Shown here one piece after another: positions 45,750 through 55,909 of a stretch of 64,000 nt of DNA; positions within the stretch are counted from its first letter, which is position 1, and the number at the start of each line of letters is the position of its first letter. The translations under genes were made by a program, and so were the position numbers. The stretch covers positions 1-64,000 of the forward strand of contig ML769585.1 of NCBI GenBank assembly GCA_009733575.1. Reading direction: 5' to 3'. This stretch comes from Gymnopus androsaceus JB14 (lineage: Eukaryota; Basidiomycota; Agaricomycetes; Agaricales; Omphalotaceae). A model generated the notes under the pieces. The model did not search any database. It had not been told where the DNA came from and saw only the letters and a program-made list of their open reading frames with translations.

Positions 45750-47682
45750 ATGTCTGACTCTGATGATGGAAATATCTCAGATGCTTCCGCTGACCCCGAA
45801 TGTGTTCCCTTCCAGCTCCCCAGTCTTGAGCATACAAACATGTTCGAGTTGCGCAAAGTGAGTGGCACCTTAATAGATTTTATTTGCTTATATATTAAAC
45901 CTCTATAGGCACTTGAAAATTGCCAATCGCAGAACCAGCAATTGATTACGCATAATGGCAAACTGCGAATGCTGAACTCTGATCTCAAATCCCAGCTCGC
46001 ACTATTGAAAAATCAACTGAAAGGCAAACGAAAAACCAATTCAGGCCAGCGTGACCCCCTATTGAATCACGACCTCATTGTCAAGCTGGCGAAACAGTAT
46101 ACTATCATGGTCTTTCCTTGGGCTTCTGAGGACCTGTTCATGACCAGCCCGTCGAAAGACAGCCCTGAACCAGAGTCCACGGATCGCTTTAAAAGCTTAC
46201 AGGCATTCAATGCTGGGCTGGTTAAAGAGCTTCACAATTACTTGAATGATCCAGAGTTGTGTCAGAGGGCGGCAGGATATGCGCCATTCAAAAAATTGGT
46301 TCGCCATTTTACAAGTCATCTTAACCAAAGCTAACGGTTCGTCTGAAGTTCATTCATCAGACAAAACAAGGCCGCACCGCAGCAATCCATACTATTCGTG
46401 AATGCCTTCCTATCATCTTTGAATCCATTGATGTTCCTTCAACAGTCTGGTTGACTAGCAGTGGTACTTTGCGGCGAGATTCTCCTGTCCTGAAAAGCCT
46501 ATTGCAGTTTCCAAACAATCCGCCTATAAAAGATCCCCTGTCTCCGATATTTTATCCTAATCAAGTCAAAAATGCTCGGCTGCTATTCATGAACGAGTTT
46601 CAACCAAAGGTTTGTTTAATTCCTTCTACTGACTTCTCGTTCTTCCCACTGATGAATTTTCCTACCAGATAATTCGAGCCCTTCTCTTTAACAAGTCATC
46701 TCTTGTGGCGAAATCCTTCAACTTTCGGCCAGTCGCTCTTAGGTATGAGCTGGGGTGTCCGTAGTGTTAACAACTCTGTTATTTCATTTTCTGCTGTGCT
46801 GGTGAGTTCAATTGCGGAGTATTCAGCTTCTTTGCTAACCAATTACATCCAGCTCCGATTTGTGCTTTCCGAAGATGAGGAATTTGTCACGCGTGGAAAA
46901 AACTCGAGGATAGATTATCAACAAGACTTTTTCACGTATAGACAAATGCTCAATACTTTAAAGGACACGCCGTATATCAACGAACTCTATCTATTTTACA
47001 ACGGCAAAGTCTTTGCTGGAATGCCTTCCGTCAAGTCCGCAATTGAGGCTGGTGAGGAGTATACTGGGTCTATTGCCGAGGCATTACTTGCCATTCGACT
47101 TGCAGATTCAGATGCAGGGACAGGTACATACAATCTTTTATTCAGATAATCTTTCATTGATATCTCATTCTAGTACCTCCATCCGCAGCCGAAACAACCA
47201 CTCCCTCATCTGCTCCTGGACTTACAGGTGGTGCGTACTCTCAATAATCCCCTTCCAAGCTTTCCATTGATCTATATTCACTTTCCACACCAGAAATGCC
47301 TGCCATCGATCCGAACCCTGAACAGTTACTTGAAGATCTTTTCGGTCAAGGCGTAGTCGAAGAAGGTGCCGCCGAGCTTGGAACACCAGCAGAACAGTAT
47401 GTGCATATGGCTGGAATTGCGGAACATATCCTCTCAACTCACAACATTACATACTATCAGGATGGTCTGTCGCTGGATCGTCGTGGGCCACCTGGTCCTG
47501 ATGAGGTGGAAACATCCACAGCTGGAGCTCGTGGCAGTCGCGGTCGTGGTCGCGGCCGTGGCCGTGGCGGTCGTGGTCGTGCTCGTGCTCGCGGTAGTGG
47601 GATAGCAGTGTCTGATAGCGTTGAAGAGCCTGCGGTCCCAGTGGCACTTCCGCCGCGCACTACTAGGGTGACACGTAAATAA
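45750..47682 (+). CDS. Element-borne accessory protein with RGG tail (DUF6698-like)
   Basis: Starts MSDSDDGNISDASADPECVP. The second exon is a coiled coil (ALENCQSQNQQLITHNGKLR). The middle resembles the Agaricomycete DUF6698-type family: LLFNKSSLVAKSFNFRPVAL, then a block LRFVLSEDEEFVTRGKNSRI, DYQQDFFTYRQMLNTLKDT, LYLFYNGKVFAG. The last exon (from about 47296) has an Arg/Gly repeat, alternating R-G-R-G and R-A-R-A over about 25 residues near 47535-47600, and ends TTRVTRK. Frames around 46335-46450 are interrupted and may hide introns or decay. It is downstream of the transposase in the same orientation. Function unknown; nucleic-acid binding by the RGG tail is only inferred. Confidence 0.5.
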
Positions 47683-48110
47683 GAGAGGCCCAGAGATTTC
47701 ATAGAGCAGGCCGATTGCATTTGATTTACTTGTAACAGTCACCGTATTTGTAAATAGTTGTCCCAGCAAATTTAGCGTATTGATATATTACATCAGGCAG
47801 CTAGTACATTCACAGTCGCATCGTCAATGTGCTGGGCAACTGAGAGAAGACTCAATGTGGTATCCTGCACACATAATTGAATATTAACAAGCCTCCCAGT
47901 TATAACAATAACTGAGCGGGAGTAGTAATATTGAATTGGTGCAACAAGACAACCACATGTGAGAAGGCGCAGAGGCAGCAAGGCAATAGTGAACATTGAG
48001 CTAGACATACAGGTAATCACACGCACAAAATCAACAGTTGTTAACTTGAAGACCAATATAACGCACCTGAGCATGAATCCAACCCATGTATCTAAGCCAG
48101 GAGAAGGCGG
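47683..48110. other. Spacer inside the composite element
   Basis: 3' flank of the accessory gene. No gene or clear repeat seen. Confidence 0.4.
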
Positions 48111-48144
48111 GAGAAAGACTTCCTGCCGCGCACTCTAGACAAGT

Positions 48145-48619
48145 CTAAGTTGTCTGAGGACCATCAGGCGCTCGACGCTTAGTGGCAGGAAGGACTTGAG
48201 TCAGGAAGGGCTGGTATAAGAAGTGGATGATGGGTTGAAGATTGAGTAGCGCATGAGGTTTGAGGACGCGCAAACCTAAACAAGAAACGCATAAGTGAGG
48301 TTTGGAGAATTTTGAAGGTCCATGGAGGGCAATCCTCGGCGTCCGCCAAAGCCGGGGTTGCCTAACGATGCTTGGACCAAAGTAAAATAGAGAATTTACA
48401 CTTACCAAAGAGGCCTACGATGCTGCCGGGCGCAGATGCCAGCGACGGTTCCAACTTTAAAGCCTTGTGCTTGCGAGGTGGCGTGAGGAGAGAGAGGCTG
48501 AGGCTGGCGATATTAAGAGAAGCCATCGGCAAGCTGGGGATTCCCACGAGAAGCTGGACAACGCTCAGCGTTGAAGAAGACGAAATCAACAAAGCGCGCT
48601 TTATACACACGCGCCACAT
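48145..48619 (-). pseudogene. Unrecognised minus-strand gene fragment
   Basis: A frame beginning at about 48529 (MASLNIASLSLSLLTPPRKH) reaches a GTAAGT donor near 48407. It can be spliced to a piece reading NPGFGGRRGLPSMDLQNSP and then to another downstream. The introns look genuine, so this may be another captured host fragment, divergent to the actin fragment. I do not recognise the protein. Confidence 0.25.
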
Positions 48620-48796
48620 TTGTCACATGGGCTTGAGCTCACGTGAAGCTCACCTGGCTTCTCCTCTCCCGCTTTTGATGGAAAACACCTTCTGTTTGCT
48701 CTTCACCAACTGCCTTCGCCACCGTACTAATTCGATGGTCCGATCTCTGACCTCGTATTGAATTTAAATGGCATATTCCTCTTCCCACCATCTCCG

Positions 48797-49350
48797 ATCG
48801 ACCCTCAAGTACCCTATTCAGCACGCTATCGTCGCCTACTGGAGAAGATTTGGCATCATACATTTCCCAACGAACTCCCTGTCGCCCTAAACCCGAAAAC
48901 CAGCCGTGAAAAGATAGCTCATAATGTTCGAGACCCCGCACCCGCCTTCTACATCGCCATCCAAGCCATGCCTTCCCTCTACGCATCCGATCGTACTACC
49001 GGTTTTGTGCTTGACTCTGGTTTACCCACACCGTCCCCATCTACAGGGTTTCACGCTTCCTCATGCCATTCTCCATATCGACCTTGCTGGTTGTCATTTG
49101 GCCGACTTTTTGAAGAGCGCGGGTACCCATTCACCACGACCAATGAGCTTGAAATTGTTCGCGACATCCAGGAGCGAATTCAAACCGCTGCTCAGCCCTC
49201 TGCTCTCGAGAGGAGTTATTGCTAACAAACGGTACGTTATCTTTATCTCTCGCGGTGACAGTTCGTTGACACTCCTTTAGATTATGTGCGCTTGAGGCTC
49301 TTTCGAGCCTGCCTTCCTTGGACTCGGCGAAATCACCAACTAGCTGCCCT
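48797..49350 (+). pseudogene. Actin gene fragment (captured, broken)
   Basis: Segments match actin in order but in shifting frames: TLKYPIQHAIVAYW; EKIWHHTFPNELPVAL; PAFYIAIQAMPSLYASDRTT; GFVLDSG; LPHAILHIDLAGCHLADFL; RGYPFTTTNELEIVRDIQER; QTAAQPSALERSY; then, after an intron-like stretch (GTACGT...TTTAG, about 49231-49280), EALF-EPAFLGL. These cover roughly residues 65 to 270 of actin. The retained intron indicates a copy of genomic DNA, not of mRNA. Many indels; no function. Confidence 0.85.
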
Positions 49351-49620
49351 ACTCTGCCATTCTTCCTCACACCATCGTCACTCGCTATGCCGTTACCGCT
49401 AGCTATCGTTTGTTCAAACTCCTCTCCCATGGGTCCGTCATGCTCGACGAAAAACCGCATAGCATGTGTCTAGAACTTGAGCATTGATTTAGTGGTTATG
49501 TCTTGCAGATGGTCGTACGTGCTTTTGCGATTGATAGTTGACAGACTGCTAATTCAAGCTCTTAGTGAAGTTAGGAATGGTTCAGTAAATTTTGAGGATT
49601 CTAGACATTGAAGCGGCCGA
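49351..49620. other. Spacer between actin and uL3 fragments
   Basis: A short frame (IVTRYAVTASYRLFKLLSHG) is visible near 49375-49450, but I cannot assign it. Otherwise nothing seen. Confidence 0.3.
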
Positions 49621-50570
49621 GTTAGGATGACCCCAAGAAGCCCGTCCACTTGACTGCTGTGATGGCTACGAGGCTGGTATGATCCCATGTTGTCCGTGAT
49701 CTTGACCGTTCCGGTTCCAGTGCATTGTTGGCTACGTCGAAACTCCCCGTGGACTCCGCACCCTTACCACTGTTTGGGCTTCACATCTTTCAGACTAGCT
49801 CAAACGTCGCTTCTACAAAAACTGGTACCGTTTGAAGAAGAAGGCCTTCACTCGTTACGCTAAGAAGCACGCGGAGGATGGCGGCAAGTCTATTGCCCGC
49901 GAGCTGGAGCGTATTCGCAAATACTGTACCGTTGTCCGTGTCCTTGTGCACACTCAAATCCGCAAGACTGGTCTCCGCAGACGAAGGCGCACCTTATGGA
50001 GAACCAGGTTAACGGCGGTCAATCCCAGACAAGGTTGAGTTTGCTCACGGCCTGTTTGAGAAGCCTGTCGAGGTCAGCTCTGTCTTCGAGCAGGATGAGT
50101 GTGTGGATGTCATTGCCGTCACGGTTTCGGGGGTGTCAAGAAGCTGCCGAGGAAGATGCGGAAGGATCTAAGGAAGGGGTAGCATGTATTGGTGCATGGC
50201 ATCCTTCGAAGGTCATGTTCTCGGTAGCCCATGCTGGTCAAAGTACGTACCATCGCTTTCGTTCCTCCTTTCCCACTTATCATCAATTTAGACGGCTACT
50301 ACCACCGTACCGAAATCAACATGTACCGTATTGGTTCCAGTTCCGACGACGCCAACGCCACGACAGAGTCAGATATCAGCAAATCTCGCCCATGGGTGGT
50401 TTCCCTCATTATGGTATCGTCAAGAACGATTTCCTGATGCTCAAGGGTTCATCCCTGGTACCGAGAAGCGTGTGATTGCCATCCGAAAATTGCTCATGGT
50501 CCTCATTTCTCGCCGGGATCTCGAGAAGGCTCAGCTCAAGTTCAACGACACCTCAAGATTTGGTGCAAGT
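49621..50570 (+). pseudogene. Ribosomal protein uL3 (RPL3) gene fragment (captured, broken)
   Basis: Matches uL3 in order: [131 protein letters not shown]; an unspliced intron (GTACGT...TTTAG, about 50242-50292); YYHRTEIN; PMGGFPHYGIVKNDFLMLKG; IPGTEKRVIAIRKLLMV; SRRDLEKAQLKFNDTSRFG. Frames shift several times, a piece after the VDVIAVT region is missing, and in-frame stops occur. The retained intron again indicates DNA-level capture. Confidence 0.9.
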
Positions 50571-50751
50571 TTTAAAAACTGTGTTCGTTCAAGGCCCGCG
50601 CATGAGTATTGTTTATTACTGCTCATTACTGTTATATCCTATGCTTTCCATGTTTGTATTCTATATTGCTATGCTTATACCTTGCATTTTTTTAAGTTGT
50701 GCCGCAAAGCATGAAATTATCTGTCTTATAGAGCTAGGGCTCCCACATATG

Positions 50752-50830
50752 TATGGCGGTATTGCTTAGTGGTAATTATGCCCTTTCTAATGCTAATAGC
50801 GCTCGCGTTATTGGAGGTCTAGAGTTCAAA
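50752..50830 (+). repeat. tRNA-like / SINE-like head
   Basis: GGCGGTATTGCTTAGTGG resembles a tRNA 5' end with an A box (TTGCTTAGTGG). About 45 bases on, GAGTTCAAACCGG resembles a B box (GGTTCRANNCC type). The spacing fits an internal pol III promoter. No folded acceptor stem was confirmed, so it is more likely a tRNA-derived repeat than a working tRNA gene. Confidence 0.4.
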
Positions 50831-50879
50831 CCGGTTAGTAAATCATTATAAAATTTTCCAACACAGTACTAATTTGCTT

Positions 50880-51080
50880 ACATAATCTTATATATAGAAT
50901 CAACTACTAAGGCGAAGTACAATAGTAATGTAGTAATTAAAGTGTAAGTAAAACGAAGTACATACAGTAAGTAAAGTAAGTAGTGAAAAGTAGTAAAGTA
51001 AGTAAAGCGAACTAGTAAGTACAGTAGTAGTATAGTGAGTAAGTAAACTAGATACAGTAAGTACTAGTGTAAGTACTAGT
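50880..51080 (+). repeat. AGTAAGTA-type low-complexity tract
   Basis: Many irregular copies of AGTA/AAGTA over about 200 bases at the inner side of the right terminus of the composite element. Partly copied again at 54452-54560. Confidence 0.7.
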
Positions 51081-51303
51081 AACTAAACTATAGACTAATA
51101 AAAGATGAATGGAACGCACTCAGCAATTATAAGCGCTTACGGTTGCAGACGTGGCACAAGCGCTTACAACCCTTGGCTGTGTTACAATTAAGCGCTTAAT
51201 TATAATCTGACTCTATTGGCAACATCGCTTATAAGCGGGATTCTGATTATGGGGTTTATAAGCGGTTACGGCCGGTTATAGCCGAAATTCAAGGTTTCCG
51301 ACA
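50964..51303 (+). repeat. Block X1: right terminus of the composite element
   Basis: A 340-bp block ending in the inverted terminus. It includes several ATAAGCGCTTA-like palindromes. Nearly identical to 54452-54791. Confidence 0.8.
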
Positions 51304-52397
51304 TAAACAGCAAAAAATGCTTAATCCTGTCTTCTCTGCCTCTCACATGCAGGACATCAGTATGCAAAATGGCCAGTTCTCATGCTATAACCAAGCCCTA
51401 ACAGTTTATTTATGCAGTTCCAACATTCTTTGAGGTTTCTCGCAAGGTAATACAAGCATGCTGAGCTATGCAGCTGCTGTCACTGAATTACCCATAAAGC
51501 TGGATAACACATTCAAAGATCGATTTTGAAGTGGTCCTCAAATACAAGAGGTACATGTGCTTTCATATGCCATGACTATATTGGGCTAAGAAAGTATTCT
51601 AAGGTCAACATTATTTCCTGGATGGGCCGTACTGCTTTGGAGATAATGGGACAGGCAGGCCTAGGATATTTGTTTGATCTTCTGACCAGCAAAGAATCTG
51701 GTCATCCATACAGTAGAATAATAAAAGAGCTGTTGTACATGTCAAACTTTCTACCCTGGTTTGCAACAGTGCTAAAGACAAGTTTCTAGTCCTGCAATGA
51801 TGCGCATGCAATTTTGGGCCTGGAACATACTTCCATTCATCTCAAAGATTGGTTCCTCCAGCCTTTGTTGTCTTATACTGGACCTGCTACCTTGGAAGGG
51901 TACTCACCATCTTTGTGACATGGCCAATTATATGTACAAGGTGGGAGGCAAAGTCTTTGAGAGCAAGAAGCTTGCACTGGAGAAGGGTGATGAGGCAGTT
52001 GCCCGGCAGCTTGGAAGGGGGAAAAGACTTGATTAGCATTCTTAGTGAGATATTCTTTAAATTATTCAATCTCCTCTCTCATAGTAATCCTAGTGAAAGA
52101 AAATATGAAGGCCTCGGAGGAGGATTGCTTGGAGGACAGTGAAGTTATTGCTCCAGTAAGTACTCATTGTTCAGATTCTCCAACAGCACTCTGAAATCCC
52201 CACAGATGAGGTGAGTAGTTTGCCTCATAAAAACGCAAAACTAGAACAATCTCAAAAATCATTAGCACTTTCACGTTTGCTGCAATGGACACAACCTCAG
52301 TAAATAGGTCAAGGCTCAACCTGAGTTGCACAATTTAACATTTATACAGAATGCTATGGCCCACATGCTTCAACTCCTTGCTAGAAATCCAGAAGTA
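51304..52397 (+). pseudogene. Cytochrome P450 relic, 3' continuation of the copy at 41015
   Basis: Resumes at TAAACAGC, matching the LNPVFSAAHMR exon of P450-1, and continues in order: SWMGRTALEIMGQAGLGYLF; MRMQFWAWNILPFISKIGSS; ALEKGDEAVARQLGRGK; the EDRLEDSE segment; the MDTTS helix region; and LQLLARNPEV, where it stops at 52397. There are frameshifts and the first exon has a stop. The last 300 bases are closest to the pseudogene at 31431. ExxR and heme loop are absent. Confidence 0.85.
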
Positions 52398-52677
52398 CTG
52401 TACCATTTTGATTGACTGTTCATCCAGGATGACGCATGATGCCTCGGCACCATCAGTTCATTGGTTCAGTGCTATCAATGATGCATGATGGATCACATTT
52501 TGAGTTCACCAGTTCAGCGCCAGTTCCAAAGCACCAATGGAACTATATGAAAGCATTTTTCATCATTTAATGTACATCTTAGTCAAAATCAGCTGTTTCT
52601 GCTTGATCAACATACTTTTTGCACATATTTTGTACTTCGTGTGTGTACATAAGCATGATCATTACTTCTCTTGTGTA
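52398..52677. other. Sequence between P450 relic and Tc1 element
   Basis: No gene. Includes repeats of the type ATGATGCATGATG. A diverged copy of this stretch, in inverse orientation, follows the P450 relic after the N gap (about 63000-63200). Confidence 0.5.
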
Positions 52678-53915
52678 CTCGCTATGTACGTAAGTGACCA
52701 GACATAGCATATTTGTATTAATATACATGCTACTCTCAACCATTACATGCCTCGAGCTATTAAGCATAAGACATCTTGTCGTCAGCTTGACTCTCTGACC
52801 AAAAATCGGTTTGTTGGCTCAGTGGAAGCCATAGGAAACATTGCGAAAGCAGCTCAACTGCATGATATTCCCCAATCAACCGGCTTTGACATTTGGAAAA
52901 AGTACCAGGAAACTGGTTCAACTTCGAATCTTGCTTGCTCTGGACGTCCCTCGAAGCTCACTGATGAGGATAAGGAGAATATTGTGGCAACTGCAGTCCA
53001 AAATCGTCGAAAACCACTGCAGGAAATTGGTTCCGAGCATGAACCTCAGATCAGTCGGAATTTGGTCAGAAATGTTCTCGCAGAGCAAGGTTATCATCGT
53101 CGAGTTGCCAAAAAGGTCCCGTACTTGAGCACCGCTACTAAAGAAAAGCGACTCGCATGGGCAAAGGAGCGTTCAAACATGTCTTCGAAAGATTGGGAAA
53201 ATGTTGTTTGGTCCGATGAAGTGTACGTGGTTTTGGGCGAAAACAAGGGTCGGATTTGGGTTACCAGGCGGCCTGGCGAGGAGCTACTCAATGATTGTTG
53301 CGTTCCAAAGCTCACTCAGTCATCTGTACGCTGCATGATCTGGGGATGCATCATGAAAGGTGCCAGAGGCCCACTTGTCATTTTGGAATATCCTGGCGGA
53401 AAAGGTGGTGGTTTTAATGCAGAACGCTATTGAGAACAGGCTCTGGACGGTGCCTTGCTCGAGTTTCATGACCTGATGATCCAGGACAGGCCAAATTTCA
53501 TTTTTCAGCAGGATGGTGCACCCACGCATCGTGCGAAGAGCACAGTCAAATGGTTCCGCGAACATGGTATCCCTCTTTTTCCCCATCCACCCTCTTCTCC
53601 AGATCTCAACCCTATTGAGCCTTTATGGGATGTTGTCAAGAAGCATATTCACGACCTTCAGACTCAACCTTCGACATACGATGAGCTGTGCAATGTGATT
53701 TTGGAGGTTTGGGAAGATTTGGAGTTTGATGAATTTGACGTGTTTATTGACCGCATGCTGCAGGTGGTACAGGCCGTAATTGAAGCTAATGGTGGGCACA
53801 CTCAATACTGATACTTAGTTACATTTTTTTGTATGCAAAAACAACAATTTTTGAGCTCAAAAAGTGATCGTGTTTGGCTGGCGCGGTATGTCTGGTCACT
53901 TACATACATAGCGAG
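52678..53915 (+). mobile_element. Tc1/mariner element, TA-flanked
   Basis: A 1238-bp element with inverted ends CTCGCTATGTA-GTAAGTGACC (about 35 bases with a few mismatches), with TA on both sides (52676-52677 and 53916-53917). It contains one transposase frame interrupted by a single TGA. Confidence 0.9.
52747..53811 (+). pseudogene. Tc1 transposase (DD34E) with one in-frame stop
   Basis: Starts MPRAIKHKTSCRQLDSLTKN. It has a helix-turn-helix N-terminus with a paired-type linker (SGRPSKLTDEDKENIV). The catalytic acidic residues are D in VVWSDEVYVV, D in FIFQQDGAPTHRAK, and E in SPDLNPIEPLW. I count 34 residues between the second and third. One TGA at 53431-53433 (after NAERY) splits the frame; everything else is open to 53811 with no introns. 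Such enzymes cut at the inverted ends and insert at TA. Except for the stop, the copy looks young. Confidence 0.9.
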
Positions 53916-53917
53916 TA

Positions 53918-54125
53918 CTTGGTGCTCACTTTGTGTGACTAGTTTTTACATATCTCACAGTGCTACTTGAGTTTACCAGTGGTTACTCCTGCTTCTAACT
54001 ACTTACAAGTGTACTTCTGAGTACTTCTGAGTACTTCTAACTACTTAAGAGTGTACTTCTGAGTTCTTCTAAGGCACTTCTGAGTTTTTCTAGTAACCTT
54101 TCATTTTTTCTAATTTTAATCATTG
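53918..54125 (+). repeat. Degenerate GAGTACTTCT-type repeat
   Basis: Irregular tandem copies of GAGTACTTCTAACTACTT-like units between the Tc1 right end and block Y2. No gene. Confidence 0.6.
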
Positions 54126-54128
54126 GTC

Positions 54129-54450
54129 AACAGCAAAAAATGCTTAATCCTGTCTTCTCTGCCTCTCACATGCAGGACATCAGTATGCAAAATGGCCAGT
54201 TCTCATGCTATAACCAAGCCCTAACAGTTTATTTATGCAGTTCCAACATTCTTTGAAGGTTTCTCGCAAGGTAATACAAGCATTCTGAGCTATGCAGCTG
54301 CTGTCACTGAATTACCCATAAAGCTGGATAAACACATTCAAAGATCGATTTTGAAGTGGTCCTCAAATACAAGAGTACATGTGCTTTCATATGCCATGAC
54401 TATATTGGCTAAGAAAGTATTCTAAGGTCAACATTATTTCCTGGATGGGC
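54129..54450 (+). repeat. Block Y2: second copy of a P450 relic segment
   Basis: Almost identical to 51306-51627 (P450 relic, LNPVFSAAHMR exon to SWMG). The differences are mostly single-base indels. Its left flank, ATCATTGGTC, resembles the undisturbed P450 sequence instead of the transposon junction found before the first copy. Confidence 0.8.
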
Positions 54451-54451
54451 G

Positions 54452-54791
54452 ACAGTAAGTAAAGTAAGTAGTGAAAAGTAGTAAAGTAAGTAAAGCGAAC
54501 TAGTAAGTACACTAGTAGTATAGTGAGTAAGTAAACTAGATACAGTAAGTACTAGTGTAAGTACTAGTAACTAGACTATAGACTAATAAAAGATGAATGG
54601 AACGCACTCAGTAATTATAAGCGCTTACCGTTGCAGACGTGGCACAAGCGCTTACAACCCTTGGCTGTGTTACAATTAAGCGCTTAATTATAATCTGACT
54701 CTATTGGCAACATCACTTATAAGCGGGATTCTGATTATGGGGTTTATAAGCGGTTACGGCCGGTTATAGCCGAAATTCAAGGTTTCCGACA
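54452..54791 (+). repeat. Block X2: second copy of the composite element terminus
   Basis: Almost identical to 50964-51303 and in the same orientation, but placed after, not before, the P450 segment. Ends ...CCGACA, followed by TA. Confidence 0.8.
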
Positions 54792-54825
54792 TATACCAAC
54801 TAACTTCATTCATTAGGCTGACGGA

Positions 54826-55909
54826 TTGGACAACCCAATGGAACGGAAACTTGCTCGCATCCGGAGTCTTTTGGGGAAGCAATATGGCAATGATTATGAT
54901 ATGAGTTATGCTTGGCTTGATCCTGAAACTGGCAATAAAGTTCCACTATCTCCTCTCGCAATTGATGAATGGACAAGAGCCATTGTAAGTGGTCTAGACT
55001 CTTCCGCTTTACTAGAATTCAGCTCTGCATACAGTACAGTGGTATGACTGATAAATTCAAGCCACCTTCGAATCCTGATAGCCCACACTTTGGAGCAATA
55101 AACCGACAGTCTTCCTTTCAAACATTTGCAGCTCGCAACTCATTGGTCTCACGTTGTTACCCTGAAGCTACAGATTCTGCCCCAGTATCAGATCTTGCTC
55201 ATATTGCAAACATACTGGCCATCATCGGTCCAAATGCCTCGAAAGTCTCCAATCCCACTCCAGCTGAATCTTCAGCAACATCTTCAGCAACATCTTCACT
55301 CTCCAGTCCAGTGAAAAACACTCCCACCAAACTCCGTCGCTTCCTTGAACATGCCAAGAAAGACTTGGGAGTTGTAGATGCAACCTTGTTTCATTATCGG
55401 ATGGAGGACAAGGGGTATGGACTGGATATTCTCCATGAGGTACCGGATAGTGATCTGAAGGAGCTTGGTGTCAGACCGGGTGATGTTCTACACTTGAAAC
55501 GGGGAGCACCACTATGGTTCAATGGGCCTGATGCCAAATGAAAACACTTGGCATTGGACCCTCCAGCATCAGGATCTGCATCAAGAGTGAGCATTCTGAT
55601 ATACCAGCAACGCGCACACATTTTGAGAAGCAGTGGTCTGATGGAGGACGTGCTTCAACCTTTGGTGATTCAATGCGACCCCTTGGTCCTGATGAAGAGC
55701 CGGATTTTTCCTTTGATTGGTATTATTTCTCTGAACTCACCAAGTCAATGATTCCTGTTCCGCCTGGATATGTCCCATTCTCACTAGCAAAAGAGATGAA
55801 TTTGATGACCCATCTGCTTCCTTTGTTTGACCTTGCTTTATGGTTCAATTATCTGCTTGCTATCTACATGTGCACTGCTACTAATTCTTGCACCTTACTC
55901 TATCCATGA
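54826..55909 (+). pseudogene. SAM-like-domain protein gene, broken (Agaricomycete family)
   Basis: Exon 1 begins MERKLARIRSLLGKQYGNDY and ends LSPLAIDEWTRAI. A 50-base intron (54988-55037) leads to YSGMTDKFKPPSNPDSPHFG. A compact helical domain near 55330-55520 (RRFLEHAKKDLGVVDATLFH, ILHEVPDSDLKELGVRPGDV, LHLKRGAPLWFNGPDAK) resembles SAM domains of Agaricomycete proteins. A stop follows at 55539, then a frame change, but sequence continues as ATRTHFEKQWSDGGRASTFG and FDWYYFSELTKSMIPVPPGY. The stop plus shift make it a likely pseudogene. The true start may have been lost at the X2 junction just upstream. Role unknown. Confidence 0.55.

Larger units (their letters stand above)
41919..51303. mobile_element. 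Composite Plavaka/KDZ-type element carrying captured host genes
   Basis: A 9385-bp insertion inside a P450 relic. The left end is TGTTGCAAACTTGATTTGGC. The right end, reverse-complemented, is TGTCGGAAACCTTGAATTTC. Both continue TATAA-CGGC, so they look like diverged terminal inverted repeats. A TA lies outside each end (41917-41918, 51304-51305). Inside are a Plavaka-type transposase gene, an accessory gene, actin and uL3 fragments, and a tRNA-like head. Subterminal repeats of the type ATAAGCGCTTA occur at 51115-51280. A nest of several elements instead of one unit remains possible. Confidence 0.6.

Noticed and set aside
47366..47770. Long open frames on both strands over the CG-rich repeat
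   Set aside because: They are shadows of the Arg/Gly-repeat exon of the accessory gene; repeated codons keep all frames open.
48639..49460. Minus-strand frames over the actin fragment
   Set aside because: They are antisense to a clear actin match.
50880..51080. CRISPR-like or telomeric repeat
   Set aside because: The AGTA units are irregular, without spacers, in a eukaryotic genome; simple low-complexity DNA explains them.
50964..54791. X1 and X2 as LTRs of one retrotransposon
   Set aside because: They are direct repeats, but there is no primer site, polypurine tract or pol between them, and X1 is the terminus of the composite DNA element.
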